The notes below the pieces were generated by a model. That model searched no databases, had not been told where the DNA came from, and saw nothing but the letters and a program-made list of their open reading frames with translations. A stretch of 64,000 bases of DNA from Blastomonas ursincola. GTDB taxonomy: Bacteria > Pseudomonadota > Alphaproteobacteria > Sphingomonadales > Sphingomonadaceae. Of the stretch, positions 18,323 to 27,998 are shown one piece after another (within the stretch, counting starts at the first letter, position 1; each line of letters begins with the position of its first letter). The stretch lies in NCBI RefSeq assembly GCF_013607875.1, contig NZ_VDES01000002.1:1041132-1105131 (forward strand), given 5' to 3'. The position numbers were made by a program, and so were the translations under genes.

Positions 18323-20344
18323 ATGCGTTTTTCTATCCGGGCGGCTGGCATCCTTGCCAGTCTGATGACAGCGTCGACGTCAGCGATTCTGTCAGCGCAA
18401 AGTGGGGATGCCTCCCCATCGACCGACATGGCTGAACAGTTCGGCGCCCGCGAAATGGTGACCAATGCCAGTCTTTCGCCCGACGGCACCAAGCTGGTCT
18501 ATCTTTCACCGACCCGTGGACAGGGTGTCGCCGTCATGGTGGCCGACCTGGTGCCAACCCCGCAGACACCGCGGGGCGTCTTCCGGGTCGACGGTGAGCC
18601 GGAGCGCATCGAATCCTGCCATTGGTCGGGCAACGATCGGCTCGTCTGCATGCTCATCGCATCGGTAATGCTGGAGGGCAGGCCGCTTTATGCCTCGCGC
18701 CTGATCGCGGTCGATGCGGCCGGAGGTGAGGTCAAGGTTATCAATGTCCGCAAGGGCGGTACGGGCATGCGCCTCGGCGTGGCTCTGAGCGGCGGCAATG
18801 TCATCGACTGGAACCCGTCCGAAGATGGCAACATTCTGATGGTGCGCGAATATATTCCGCAGGAGGCGGTCAGTTCTTCCGGCTCCGGCACGCTGATCGC
18901 ACAGAAGAAATCCGGCACCGGAGTCGATCTGGTCGATACGCGCACCCTGCGCAGCAAGATTGTCGAGCAACCCGATCTCGAAGCCATGGAGTTCATCTCC
19001 GACGGTTATGGAAGGGTGCGGATCAAGGGCACGATGTCCTCGCGCGAGAATGCCGAACTGGGCTTGCGCCGCTATTATTATCGCAAGCCCGACAGCAAGG
19101 ACTGGCTGCCATTGAGCACCGTGGACAAGAATCGGCAGGGCTTCGATCCGTATGCAGTCGACCCCAAGCTGAACGTTGTCTACGGCCTGAACCGCGTGGA
19201 CGGGCGGCTGGCGGCTTTTCGGCGCTCGCTCGATGGCACCGATGCCGAGACACTGGTGTTCGCGCACCCGGAGGTCGATGTCAGCGGTTTTGCTCGGATC
19301 GGTCGGCGCGGGCGCGTGATTGGCGTGCGTTACACGACCGATGCCGGTGAAATTCACTATATCGATCCCGATGTACAGAAAATGGTCGATCAACTCGCCA
19401 AGGCGATTCCGCATCTGCCGATCGTCGAGGTGGTCGAATCGAGCGAGGATGAGCGCAAGATGCTGATCTGGGCGGGCAGCGACACCAATGCCGGCCGCTT
19501 CTTCCTGTTCGACCGGGATGCCAAGACGCTGGCCAATCTGCTCGCGATGCGGCCGGGCCTGGAACAGGTAGCGCTCGGCAAGATGCAGTCGATAACCTAT
19601 CCGGCCCGCGACGGAACCCAGATACCGGCTTATCTGACGCTTCCCCCGGGCAAGACCAGCGCGTCAGGGCTGCCTGTAGTGGTGATGCCGCATGGCGGGC
19701 CGGAGGCGCGCGACAGTTGGGGATTCGATTGGCTGCCCCAGTTCTTTGCCCAGCGCGGCTATGCGGTGCTGCAACCCAATTTCCGCGGATCTGCGGGCTA
19801 TGGCCAGAGCTGGCTCAAACGCAACGCATTCCAGGACTGGCAGCTTGCCATCGGCGATATCAACGATGGCGCCCACTGGCTGACCAGGCAGGGCGCTGAC
19901 GCAAAACGCATGGCCATTTTCGGCTGGTCCTATGGCGGCTATGCCGCTCTGCAGTCCAATGTGCTCGAGCCGGACCTGTTCAAGGCGGTCGTCGCGGTCG
20001 CGCCGGTGACCGACCTCGCCCTGCTGCGCAGCGACAGCTATGGCTGGGGCGACTATGCCTATGTCCGCGATTTGCTGGGCGAAGGCAAACATATCAAGGA
20101 AGGCTCGCCCGCACAGAACGCAGCGGCGTTCAAGGCACCCGTGCTGATGTTCCATGGCGATATCGACCGCAATGTCGACGTGGGGCATGCCAAACTCATG
20201 GACGCGAAGCTGAAGGATGCTGGGCGCAGCTCAGAGCTGCACATCTACAAGAACCGCGACCATTATCTGGAAGATGGCGAAATCCGCGCCGAGCTGCTGC
20301 GCACCAGCGCCGCGTTCATGGAAAAGGCCTTTGCCGGCCAATGA
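18323..20344 (+). CDS. S9 family peptidase (prolyl oligopeptidase type), exported
   Basis: 673 residues starting at the ATG 18323 (GGGGAG 10 nt upstream). A signal peptide (1-25, ending LSA-Q) sends it to the periplasm. Residues about 30-400 look like the beta-propeller, and the rest is the alpha/beta hydrolase with HGGPEARD (oxyanion region), Ser536 in GWSYGGYAAL, Asp615 in HGDIDRN and His647 in NRDHYLED. Such enzymes remove acylated or dipeptide ends from short peptides. The frame is open to a TTG at 18290, which has no ribosome site. It ends next to a bidirectional terminator shared with rpsD. Confidence 0.9.
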   Translation: MRFSIRAAGILASLMTASTSAILSAQSGDASPSTDMAEQFGAREMVTNASLSPDGTKLVYLSPTRGQGVAVMVADLVPTPQTPRGVFRVDGEPERIESCHWSGNDRLVCMLIASVMLEGRPLYASRLIAVDAAGGEVKVINVRKGGTGMRLGVALSGGNVIDWNPSEDGNILMVREYIPQEAVSSSGSGTLIAQKKSGTGVDLVDTRTLRSKIVEQPDLEAMEFISDGYGRVRIKGTMSSRENAELGLRRYYYRKPDSKDWLPLSTVDKNRQGFDPYAVDPKLNVVYGLNRVDGRLAAFRRSLDGTDAETLVFAHPEVDVSGFARIGRRGRVIGVRYTTDAGEIHYIDPDVQKMVDQLAKAIPHLPIVEVVESSEDERKMLIWAGSDTNAGRFFLFDRDAKTLANLLAMRPGLEQVALGKMQSITYPARDGTQIPAYLTLPPGKTSASGLPVVVMPHGGPEARDSWGFDWLPQFFAQRGYAVLQPNFRGSAGYGQSWLKRNAFQDWQLAIGDINDGAHWLTRQGADAKRMAIFGWSYGGYAALQSNVLEPDLFKAVVAVAPVTDLALLRSDSYGWGDYAYVRDLLGEGKHIKEGSPAQNAAAFKAPVLMFHGDIDRNVDVGHAKLMDAKLKDAGRSSELHIYKNRDHYLEDGEIRAELLRTSAAFMEKAFAGQ

Positions 20345-20350
20345 AGCAAC

Positions 20351-20381
20351 AAAAAAGGCGGGCTTTGCGGCCCGCCTTTTT
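20351..20381. terminator. Bidirectional terminator between the S9 peptidase gene and rpsD
   Basis: AAAAAAGGCGGGC (20351-20363) pairs with GCCCGCCTTTTT (20370-20381) over a 6-nt loop. A-run and T-run on the two sides suit both convergent transcripts. Confidence 0.9.
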
Positions 20382-20407
20382 CGTATCTGTTTCGGTGATG
20401 AACCGGA

Positions 20408-21022
20408 TCAGCGCGAATAGAATTCGACGACCAGATTGGGTTCCATCTTCACCGGATAGGGCACTTCGTCCAGCGTCGGAATGCGGGTGAAGGTGACCTT
20501 GTCGGTGCCGTCGGGAGCGACATAATCGGGGATGTCGCGCTCGGCCAGGCCCTGGGCTTCGATGACCAGCGCCATTTCCTGCGCCTTCTTGCCCAGCGAC
20601 ACGACGTCACCCGGCTTCACCTTGCGCGAAGCGATGTTGCACTTCACGCCGTTGACGCGGATGTGGCCGTGGCTGACGATTTGGCGCGCAGCGAAGATGG
20701 TCGGCGCGAACTTGGCGCGATAGACGACCATGTCGAGGCGCTGTTCCAGCAGACCGATCAGGTTCTGGCTGGTGTCGCCCTTCATGCGGCTGGCTTCGGT
20801 GTAGTTCTTCTTGAACTGCTTCTCGGTGATTTCGCCGTAATAGCCCTTGAGCTTCTGCTTCGCGCGGAGCTGCAGGCCAAAGTCGGACATCTTGCCCTTG
20901 CGGCGCTGGCCGTGCTGGCCGGGGCCGTATTCGCGCTTGTTGACCGGCGACTTGGGGCGACCCCAGATGTTCTCGCCCATGCGGCGGTCGAGCTTGTACT
21001 TTGCACTGTTGCGTTTGGACAC
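20408..21022 (-). CDS. rpsD: 30S ribosomal protein S4
   Basis: The 204-residue primary 16S-binding protein of the small subunit. It begins [20 protein letters not shown] and carries the S4 RNA-binding domain in [20 protein letters not shown] followed by [10 protein letters not shown]. It has no zinc-binding cysteines at the N-terminus (a C- paralogue form). The start is GTG at 21022, fixed by the family N-terminus; the upstream ATG lies in another frame. As in many alphaproteobacteria it is a lone gene, outside the ribosomal operons. Confidence 0.97.
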   Translation of the reverse strand: MSKRNSAKYKLDRRMGENIWGRPKSPVNKREYGPGQHGQRRKGKMSDFGLQLRAKQKLKGYYGEITEKQFKKNYTEASRMKGDTSQNLIGLLEQRLDMVVYRAKFAPTIFAARQIVSHGHIRVNGVKCNIASRKVKPGDVVSLGKKAQEMALVIEAQGLAERDIPDYVAPDGTDKVTFTRIPTLDEVPYPVKMEPNLVVEFYSR

Positions 21023-21245
21023 GCGTCATTCTCCAATTTGCTGCCTGTTGCCAGGCGAGGCCGCTGCCCTGTGCTGCGGCCAGATGTCCCGGGATCGCGC
21101 CATGGTGCCAAGAATGCGCCATGCGGCCGCTGCTTCACCGGGGTGCAGGGCCAATTGCGAAGCGCGGCCTATGACGAAGGTCGCTGCGAGAGTCAAGTCG
21201 CGCCGCGCGCTCGACAGGCGCGGCAGGCGCGGCTATCGCAAGGCC

Positions 21246-21557
21246 ATGTCAGAAACTGTCAAAGCACCGGAAGACTGCGCGACCATGGCCGAGGTGCGCG
21301 CGGGCGTCGATGCGCTCGACCGCGAGCTCATCGAACTGTTCGCGCGGCGTTTCAGCTATATGCGCGCCGCCGCCCGGATCAAGCCCGACCGCTCGATGGT
21401 CCGCGACGAGGCGCGCAAGGCGCAAGTGATCGCCCAGGCCAAGGCTGCGGCGTTCGAGCTCGGCGTGCCCGTCGGCCTGATCGGCGATTTCTGGGACCGG
21501 CTGGTCGAAGCCTCGATCGCCTATGAGGGCGAGCATTGGGAGTTGCTGCGGCGCTGA
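21246..21557 (+). CDS. Chorismate mutase (AroQ type)
   Basis: 103 residues, all helical, with the AroQ fold: VRAGVDALDRELIELFARRF (helix 1, with the Arg before it), then AARIKP, MVRDEARKAQVI and DFWDRLVEASIAYE. It turns chorismate into prephenate for Phe and Tyr, or may act as isochorismate-pyruvate lyase, which shares the fold. Cytosolic, no signal peptide from the ATG at 21246; the frame is open upstream, but that part is antisense to rpsD. It converges on the ABC-F gene with 18 nt between stops. Confidence 0.85.
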   Translation: MSETVKAPEDCATMAEVRAGVDALDRELIELFARRFSYMRAAARIKPDRSMVRDEARKAQVIAQAKAAAFELGVPVGLIGDFWDRLVEASIAYEGEHWELLRR

Positions 21558-21575
21558 ATCGGCGGGTATGAGCGT

Positions 21576-23396
21576 TCAGCCCATCGCCTCGACCATTTCC
21601 GCGAGTTCCAGCCAGCGCATTTCTGCGGCGTCCTTCTCGTCGCGCGCCTTTTCGATCGCCCTGGTCAGCGCGGCGAATTTCGCCGGATCTCGGGTGTAAA
21701 GATCGGGGTCGGACAAGGCCGCCTCGTCGCGCGCGATCGCTGCCTCGATCGCCTCGATCCGCTCGGGCAACGTGTCATAATCGCGCTGGTCCTTGTAGCT
21801 GAGCTTCGCACGCTGCGGTTTCGGCGGGGGAGGGGGCGCAGCAGCGGCGGCGGCAGCGGCTGCCTTGGACGCGCCTGACTTGACCCAGTTCGCCATGCGC
21901 TGCTTGCGCTGCTTTTCCCAGTCGGCATAGCCGCCTGCGACCACATCGACCGTGCCCGATCCGTCGAGCCCCAACGTCACTGTAACGGTGCGATCGAGAA
22001 AGTCGCGGTCATGGCTGACGATCAGCACGGTGCCGTCATAATCCGAAATTACCTCCTGCAGCAGGTCGAGCGTTTCCAGATCGAGATCGTTGGTCGGCTC
22101 GTCGAGCACCAGCAGGTTCGAGGCGCGGGCGAATTCGCGCGCCAGCAGCAGGCGCGAGCGCTCGCCGCCCGAAAGCGTTCCGATGCGTGCCTCGACCAGC
22201 CCGGGGTCGAACAGGAATTCCTTGAGATAGCCCTGGATGTGCTTGCGCACCCCGCGCACGTCGATCCAGTCGCCGCCCTCGGCCAGCACGTCGCGCACGC
22301 GCTTTTCGGGCTGCATCAGCTTGCGTTGCTGGTCGATGATGACGCCGTCGAGCGTCTTGGCGAGCGTGATCGTGCCGCTATCGGGCTCCAGCTCGCCCGT
22401 GAGCAGGCGGATCAGCGTGGTCTTGCCCGCGCCGTTGGAACCGACGATGCCGATGCGGTCGCCGCGCTGCACCCGCAGCGAAAAGTCCTTGATGATCGTG
22501 CGCTTCGCCTCGCCCTCGCCGAAGCTCTTGAAAACGCGGTCGGCGACGATCACCGACTTGGTCTTGCTGTTGTCGCTCACCGCCTCCAGCTTGGCTGTGC
22601 CTTGCGGACCGAGCATAGAGGCGCGTTGCGCGCGCATCTCCCACAGCTTGGCGAGGCGCCCCTGGTTGCGCTTGCGCCGTGCGGTGACGCCGCGCTCCAG
22701 CCAGTGCGCCTCGATCTTCAGCTTGGCATCGAGCTTGTCGGCGGCGCGCGCCTCTTCGGCATAGACCTGCTCCATCCAGGCCTCATAGCCGCCAAAGCCG
22801 ATTTCCTGGCGACGCAGATTGCCGCGGTCGAGCCAAAGCGTCTGGCGGGTCAGCCGCTCGAGGAACGTGCGGTCATGGCTGATGACGACGAACGCGCCGT
22901 TGAAGCGGCCCAGCCAACTTTCGAGCCAGTCGATCGCGGCCAGGTCGAGATGGTTGGTCGGCTCGTCGAGCAGCAGCACATCGGGTTCGCTTGCCAAGGC
23001 GCGGCAGATGGCGGCGCGGCGGCGCTCGCCGCCGCTGGCGGTGGCAGCGTCGCGTGACAGGTCGATGCCGATCTGGTCGGCGATCGCGGCGACCTCGTGC
23101 GCGGGCGGGGCGTCGTCTCCGGCCAATGCCCAGTCGTTCAGCGTCGCAAAGCCCTTGAAGTCCGGGTCCTGCGCCAGCATCACCACGCGCACGCCCGGCT
23201 GCACGGTGCGGCGTCCGCGATCGGCCTCGATCTCGCCCGCGATCAGCCGCAGCATTGTTGTCTTGCCTGCCCCGTTGCGGCCGATCAGCGCCAGCCGGTC
23301 GCGCGGGCCGATATGCAGGTTGATATCGCGGAACAGCCAGCCGGTGCCCTGCACCAGGCCAAGGTCTTCGTACGAAAGGACGGGGGGAGTGGACAT
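21576..23396 (-). CDS. ABC-F family ATPase (Uup-like)
   Basis: 606 residues with two ABC domains and no membrane part: Walker A GRNGAGKTT near 40 and GSNGAGKTT near 325, signatures ASGGERRRA and LSGGERSRL, Walker B LLLDEPTNHLD and LVLDEPTNDLD. Between them is the linker helix pair of translation-factor ABC-F proteins, and the C-terminus has an Ala/Pro run then a coiled coil (about 545-606), as in Uup. Such proteins act on the ribosome or on branched DNA. ATG at 23396 chosen; GTG at 23405 is also possible. Confidence 0.9.
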   Translation of the reverse strand: MSTPPVLSYEDLGLVQGTGWLFRDINLHIGPRDRLALIGRNGAGKTTMLRLIAGEIEADRGRRTVQPGVRVVMLAQDPDFKGFATLNDWALAGDDAPPAHEVAAIADQIGIDLSRDAATASGGERRRAAICRALASEPDVLLLDEPTNHLDLAAIDWLESWLGRFNGAFVVISHDRTFLERLTRQTLWLDRGNLRRQEIGFGGYEAWMEQVYAEEARAADKLDAKLKIEAHWLERGVTARRKRNQGRLAKLWEMRAQRASMLGPQGTAKLEAVSDNSKTKSVIVADRVFKSFGEGEAKRTIIKDFSLRVQRGDRIGIVGSNGAGKTTLIRLLTGELEPDSGTITLAKTLDGVIIDQQRKLMQPEKRVRDVLAEGGDWIDVRGVRKHIQGYLKEFLFDPGLVEARIGTLSGGERSRLLLAREFARASNLLVLDEPTNDLDLETLDLLQEVISDYDGTVLIVSHDRDFLDRTVTVTLGLDGSGTVDVVAGGYADWEKQRKQRMANWVKSGASKAAAAAAAAAPPPPPKPQRAKLSYKDQRDYDTLPERIEAIEAAIARDEAALSDPDLYTRDPAKFAALTRAIEKARDEKDAAEMRWLELAEMVEAMG

Positions 23397-23517
23397 GCCC
23401 GCCACTTAGGCGGGGGCGGGGCAGGGCGCAATCCCCGCACTGTGCAGCATATCCGGCTTGACCGCAGGCGCAGCGCGGGCGCAAGACGCAGGGAAAATCG
23501 CCGAGAAAGGGTCGCGC

Positions 23518-24369
23518 ATGCGTACGGTTTACATCAACGGCCAGTTCGTCGCGGAGGATGCAGCGCATGTCTCGATCTTCGATCGCGGGCTGCTGTTTGC
23601 CGATGCGGTGTACGAGGTCTTCTCGGTGCTCGACGGGCGGGTCATCGATTATGCCGCACACATGATGCGGCTCGAGCGCTCGCTCGCCGAGATGACGATC
23701 GACTATGACTGCAGCGCGGCAGACTGGCCGGGCATCGTCGCGACCCTGATCGAGCGCAACGCGCTGACCGAGGGGACGATCTATCTCCAGATCAGCCGCG
23801 GCGCGGCGGATCGCGATTTCCTCTTCCCCAAGCCGGGCACGCCGGCGACGGTGTTCGCCTTTACCCAGGCCCGCGCGCTGGTCACCAACCCGATGGCCGC
23901 GCGGGGCATGCGCATCATCACCCGGCCCGATCGGCGCTGGGGGCGGCGCGACATCAAGACGGTGCAGCTGCTCTATGCCAGCATGATGAAGATGGAGGCC
24001 AGGGCGGCGGGCGTTGACGACGTCTGGCTGGTGGAAGGCGATGTCGTCACCGAGGGCACATCGCAGAACGCGTGCATCATCACCCCGAACGGGCATCTGG
24101 TGACGCGCGATCTGGGGCACCACATCCTGCCCGGCGTCACGCGCCTCAGCCTGATCGACATCGCGCGGGAAAGCGGCATCACCGTGGAGGAGCGGCCGTT
24201 CACGATTCCCGAGGCGCAGGGCGCGGCAGAAGCGTTTGTCACCTCCGCGTCGCTGTTCGTGATGCCGGTGGTCGAGATCGACGGGCTGAGCGTCGGTGAC
24301 GGGCGTCCGGGCATGGAGACGCTGGCGCTGCGCAAGGCTTATATCGACCACGCCCGCGCGCAGGGTTGA
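23518..24369 (+). CDS. D-amino-acid aminotransferase (class IV PLP enzyme)
   Basis: 283 residues beginning MRTVYINGQFVAEDAAHVSI with FDRGLLFADAVYEVF next, the class IV aminotransferase N-terminus. The PLP lysine lies in RRDIKTVQLLYASMMK near residue 145, and the cofactor loop in VTEGTSQNACII near 178. In bacilli the same fold makes D-glutamate or D-alanine for the cell wall; in sphingomonads the substrate is less certain, and branched-chain or ADC-lyase paralogues cannot be excluded. The start at 23518 fits the family; the frame is open 60 nt further upstream. Confidence 0.85.
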   Translation: MRTVYINGQFVAEDAAHVSIFDRGLLFADAVYEVFSVLDGRVIDYAAHMMRLERSLAEMTIDYDCSAADWPGIVATLIERNALTEGTIYLQISRGAADRDFLFPKPGTPATVFAFTQARALVTNPMAARGMRIITRPDRRWGRRDIKTVQLLYASMMKMEARAAGVDDVWLVEGDVVTEGTSQNACIITPNGHLVTRDLGHHILPGVTRLSLIDIARESGITVEERPFTIPEAQGAAEAFVTSASLFVMPVVEIDGLSVGDGRPGMETLALRKAYIDHARAQG

Positions 24370-24439
24370 GCAATCACGAGCCTGTCAGGCGTCTGACCTT
24401 TCCGTTCAGGCTGCGGCAAAGCGTTTCATTTCATAGCCA

Positions 24440-24525
24440 GGCCGTTCTCCGGCGAAAGCCGGGGTCCAGGCACGGGGCCGCCCGTGCAACCGCCTCTGGG
24501 TTCCGGCGTTCGCCGGAACACGTTG
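24440..24525. repeat. Intergenic double-hairpin repeat (CCGGCGAAAGCCGG type)
   Basis: Hairpin CCGGC-GAAA-GCCGG at 24449-24462 and a second, TTCCGGCGTTCGCCGGAA, at 24501-24518, joined by a GC-rich spacer. The layout resembles the REP-like pair at 15165 and 25302 with a different stem sequence. It lies between the aminotransferase and SIMPL genes. Confidence 0.6.
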
Positions 24526-24547
24526 AACACATCTGGAGAAATTCCCC

Positions 24548-25279
24548 ATGACCACCCCGCTCGTCCGCGCTCTTCCCCTTGCGATCCTCGCAGCAGCGGC
24601 GACCCCCGCCATGGCGGCTGTCGAGATCACCCCCAGCGCCGGTGCGCCGATCGTCGAACTGAGCGTCACCGAAACCGTGCTCGGTGCGCCCGATACCGCG
24701 ACGTTCAGCACCGGCGTGACCAGCAAGGCCCCGACCGCGTCCGCCGCGCTGCGCCAGAACTCTGCGGACATGGACAAGGTCATCAGGCAGATCGTTGCGC
24801 TCGGCATCAAGCGCGAGGACATCCAGACCTCGGGCATCAACCTCAACATGGACTATGAATATGGGACCGATGGCCGTGCGCCGCGCTTCATCGGTTACCA
24901 GGTGACCAACACGGTCACAGTCAAGGTGCGCCAGGTCGACCGGCTGGGGGCGATCCTCGATTCGGTGGTCTCGCAGGGTGCGAACAACATTTCCGGCCCG
25001 TATTTCAGCATCGACGATGACAGCGCCGCGCAGGCCGAGGCGCGCGACAAGGCGATGAAGCGCGCGCAGATGCAGGCGATGGATTATGCCAAGCGCGTCG
25101 GATTCACCGGCGTGCAGGTGCTCGCGGTGTCGGAAGCGACCTACAATGCCTCGCCGTTCGGTGGCGCCGAAATGAAGGTGCGTGCCATGCCGGGGATCGT
25201 TGCGGCAGCCCCACCCATCGAGGGCGGCCAGGTGGGCACGAGCGTCACCGTCAACGTGACCTATCAGATGACGCGCTGA
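24548..25279 (+). CDS. SIMPL (DUF541) domain protein, periplasmic
   Basis: 243 residues: signal peptide 1-23 (ending AMA-AV), then the SIMPL domain with VTETVLGAPDTATFSTGVTS, GIKREDIQTSGINLNMDYEY and QVTNTVTVKVRQVDRLGAIL followed by DSVVSQGANNISGPYFSID. Proteins of this family, such as BP26 and YggE, form ring-like oligomers in the periplasm and have been tied to stress tolerance; the biochemical role is unclear. The ATG at 24548 follows directly after the repeat element. Confidence 0.88.
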   Translation: MTTPLVRALPLAILAAAATPAMAAVEITPSAGAPIVELSVTETVLGAPDTATFSTGVTSKAPTASAALRQNSADMDKVIRQIVALGIKREDIQTSGINLNMDYEYGTDGRAPRFIGYQVTNTVTVKVRQVDRLGAILDSVVSQGANNISGPYFSIDDDSAAQAEARDKAMKRAQMQAMDYAKRVGFTGVQVLAVSEATYNASPFGGAEMKVRAMPGIVAAAPPIEGGQVGTSVTVNVTYQMTR

Positions 25280-25301
25280 CGATTATCGCACCAGCTTAAC
25301 C

Positions 25302-25384
25302 CGTCACCCTCGCGTACGCGGGGGTCCCGCTTCGTCGCCGACCTTGGCTGAGAAGCGGGATTCCCGCGTTCGCGGGAATGACGG
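25302..25384. repeat. REP-like double-hairpin element, copy 2 (inverted)
   Basis: CGTCACCCTCGCGTACGCGGG then GGTCCCGCTTC, a spacer, and AGAAGCGGGATTCCCGCG followed by TTCGCGGGAATGACG. Reverse-complemented, it matches the element at 15165-15247 closely in both hairpins; only the spacer differs. Confidence 0.75.
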
Positions 25385-25486
25385 GGGGAGGGCAGGCAAG
25401 AGGTCGCGAAGCACTGGCCAAAGGCTGCACAAGGCGTTAGCGGGATATTCAGCGGTTATTCAATGAAACCGGGCTAGATACGCATC

Positions 25487-25807
25487 ATGAACCTGCTCAC
25501 CTCCACCCTGTCTGCACTGGCGCTGGCTTCGGTCGCTCTGGCCTCCAGCGCGCCCCAGGCCGATGCGCTCGATGGCAAGCGGCGGGGCGAGCAGAGCGAG
25601 GCGCGCGAGCAGTTCATGGCCGGGCAGGTCAAGTCGCTGCGCGAGATCGAGGGCCGCATCCTCCCCCGGATGCGCGGGATGCAGTATCTGGGACCGGAAT
25701 ATGACGCCGATACACAGGTTTACCGGCTGAAGTTCCTCGACAATGGCAGGGTGATCTTTGTCGATGTTGATGCCCGCACCGGCGCGATCCTGCGCCAGGC
25801 CGGTTGA
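25487..25807 (+). CDS. PepSY-like small exported protein
   Basis: 106 residues with a signal peptide (1-26, ending ADA-LD). The mature part has a short helix (REIEGRILPRMRGMQYLGPE) then TQVYRLKFLDNGRVIFVDVDARTGAILRQAG, the PepSY beta-hairpin and VDARTG ending. PepSY proteins are thought to restrain proteases or serve as periplasmic signals. It lies 117 nt upstream of an OmpR-type regulator and its kinase, a common arrangement in which the PepSY protein is part of the same signal pathway. Confidence 0.75.
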   Translation: MNLLTSTLSALALASVALASSAPQADALDGKRRGEQSEAREQFMAGQVKSLREIEGRILPRMRGMQYLGPEYDADTQVYRLKFLDNGRVIFVDVDARTGAILRQAG

Positions 25808-25924
25808 GCCTGTCCGGGCGCGGCTTCTTACCTTGTAACCCCTGTTCATTTCCCCGATATGGGGAGCTTTCCATAAGGGCGGCGACCGTCGTCCGGCATT
25901 GCACCCGAATTCCAGGAGTTGCCC

Positions 25925-26602
25925 ATGCGCATTCTGATCGTCGAGGATGAACCCACCCTTGGCAAACAGCTCAAGTCCACGCTGGAGGCGACCGGCTATG
26001 CGGTGGACCTGTCCACCGATGGCGAGGACGGCCATTTCATGGGATCGACCGAGGATTATGACGCGGTCATCCTCGACCTCGGCCTGCCCGAGATCGACGG
26101 CCTGACCGTGCTCGGCATGTGGCGCAAGGAAGGCCGCACCTTCCCGGTGCTGGTGCTCACCGCGCGCGACAGCTGGTCGGACAAGGTCGCAGGGCTCGAT
26201 GCTGGCGCGGACGACTATCTCGCCAAACCCTTCCAGACCGAAGAGCTGATCGCCCGGCTGCGCGCGCTGATCCGCCGCGCCTCGGGCAATGCCTCGAGCG
26301 AGCTGATCGCAGGCGATGTCCGGCTCGACACGCGCTCGGGCAAGGTGTCATTGAACGGCGAGCCGGTGAAGCTCACCGCGCAGGAATACAAACTGCTGTC
26401 GTATCTGCTCCACCACAAGGGCAAGGTCATCAGCCGTACCGAGCTGATCGAGCATATCTACGATCAGGATTTCGACCGCGATTCCAACACGATCGAGGTG
26501 TTTGTTACGCGCATCCGCAAGAAGCTGGGCCCTGATGTGATCACCACGATCCGCGGCCTGGGCTACAGCCTTGAAGATCCTGCCGAGCGTGTCAGCAGCT
26601 GA
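25925..26602 (+). CDS. OmpR/PhoP-family response regulator
   Basis: 225 residues: receiver with acidic pocket VEDE, Asp51 in ILDLGLPE and Lys in DDYLAKPF; winged helix from about 130 (KLTAQEYKLLSYLLHHKGKV, RTELIEHIYDQDFDRDSNTI, VTRIRKKLG and the wing TIRGLGYSL). AGGAG at 25914-25918 sits 6 nt before the ATG at 25925. Its 3' end overlaps the kinase gene. The pair resembles PhoP/PhoQ. Confidence 0.92.
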   Translation: MRILIVEDEPTLGKQLKSTLEATGYAVDLSTDGEDGHFMGSTEDYDAVILDLGLPEIDGLTVLGMWRKEGRTFPVLVLTARDSWSDKVAGLDAGADDYLAKPFQTEELIARLRALIRRASGNASSELIAGDVRLDTRSGKVSLNGEPVKLTAQEYKLLSYLLHHKGKVISRTELIEHIYDQDFDRDSNTIEVFVTRIRKKLGPDVITTIRGLGYSLEDPAERVSS

Positions 26603-27998
26603 AGCCCTGCAGCCGGGCGCGGCAGACCAGGTCACCGCGCCCGCGCCGCTGCCCAATACCGGGTCGCTCAGCCGCCGCATGATCGGCATCGCGGCGGCAT
26701 GGATCTTCGTGCTGCTGCTGAGCGGTGGCCTCGCGCTCGACCGCATCCTGACCAACACCATCACCACCAGCTTCGACGACCAGCTCGAATATGTGCTGAC
26801 CGCGATGATCTCCTCGGCGGAGATCGGCCCCGACGGCGAGGTGTTTTTCAACCGCCCGCTCGGCGACCAGCGCTTTCTGGAGCCCAATAGCGGGCTCTAC
26901 TGGCAGATCAGCGGCCAGGGCCATGCCGATTTCACCTCGCGTTCGCTGTGGGACCGCGCGCTGAAGATCGAGACCGATCATAGCGACGCGCAGCCGCATA
27001 TCTATGACAGCGACCAGTTTCCCGATCACGAGCTGCGCATCATCGAACAGTCGATCTACCTGCCCGGCTCCCGGGTGCGCTGGCGCTTCATGGTGGCGCA
27101 GTCGCGCGAGGAGATGGACCTGCAGCTGCGCGAGCTTCGCCAGACGCTCGGTTACAGCTTCGCGCTGCTCGCGCTGGGGCTGATCATCATGGCGGGGCTG
27201 CAGACGCTCTATGGCCTCTGGCCGCTGCGCAAGGTGCGCGAGGCCATTCAGGCGATGCGCACGGGCCGCATGGACCGGGTGCGCGATCCGATGCCGATCG
27301 AGGTGATGCCTATGGTCGAGGAGCTGAACGCGCTGCTCGAGCATAACGAGAAACAGGCCGAAGAGGCGCGGCGGCACGCAGGCAATCTGGCGCATGCGCT
27401 CAAGACGCCGCTGACCGTGGTGATGAACAGCGCCACCGCGCGCGCCGATGATCTCGCCGATACCGTGATCCGCGAGGCGGCGGTGATGCGGCGGCAGGTC
27501 GACCATCATCTCGCCCGCGCGCGCGCCGTCGGACGGCGCGGCCAGGCGCTGGCGCGCGCGAACGTGTGGGAAAGCGCGCAGGCGGTCGAGCGCGCGGTGG
27601 TGCGGCTCTATCCGCACGTCCGCTGCGACCTCGATGGCAGCAAGACAGCAGAGGTCGCGATCGAGCGCCAGGATCTCGAGGAAATGCTCGGTAACCTGGT
27701 TGAAAACGCAGGAAAATATGGCGGCGGGAGCGTGTTCGTCACCATCGATCCCAAGGGGGCGACCGATCCGAAGCTGGTCGATATCTGGATCGAGGACGAC
27801 GGCACCGGCATTCCCGAAAAGGAGCGCGAGCGCATCTTCGATCGCGGCGCGCGGCTCGATACCGGCAAGCCGGGTACGGGGCTCGGCCTCGCGATCGTGC
27901 GTGATGTCGCGGAAATCTATGGCGGCAAGGTCGAACTCGACGAGAGCGAGGATCTGGGCGGGTTGCTGGTTCGGCTCCGGCTGCCGCGCGCGCTCTAA
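26589..27998 (+). CDS. Membrane sensor histidine kinase (PhoQ-like)
   Basis: About 469 residues from GTG 26589; a TTG at 26571 is the longer choice and the ribosome sites are weak, so the start is uncertain. TM1 lies near residues 30-52 and TM2 near 190-212, flanking a periplasmic domain of about 135 residues. HAMP follows, then the H-box [16 protein letters not shown]-box [12 protein letters not shown]1 [11 protein letters not shown] and G2 [12 protein letters not shown]. It overlaps the regulator gene by 14 nt and should phosphorylate it. No metal-binding acidic cluster like that of enterobacterial PhoQ is obvious. Confidence 0.88.
   Translation: MSAAEALQPGAADQVTAPAPLPNTGSLSRRMIGIAAAWIFVLLLSGGLALDRILTNTITTSFDDQLEYVLTAMISSAEIGPDGEVFFNRPLGDQRFLEPNSGLYWQISGQGHADFTSRSLWDRALKIETDHSDAQPHIYDSDQFPDHELRIIEQSIYLPGSRVRWRFMVAQSREEMDLQLRELRQTLGYSFALLALGLIIMAGLQTLYGLWPLRKVREAIQAMRTGRMDRVRDPMPIEVMPMVEELNALLEHNEKQAEEARRHAGNLAHALKTPLTVVMNSATARADDLADTVIREAAVMRRQVDHHLARARAVGRRGQALARANVWESAQAVERAVVRLYPHVRCDLDGSKTAEVAIERQDLEEMLGNLVENAGKYGGGSVFVTIDPKGATDPKLVDIWIEDDGTGIPEKERERIFDRGARLDTGKPGTGLGLAIVRDVAEIYGGKVELDESEDLGGLLVRLRLPRAL

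Noticed and set aside
22011-24351. Long open frames opposite the ABC-F and aminotransferase genes
   Set aside because: They cover two unrelated genes on the other strand and have shadow-like composition.
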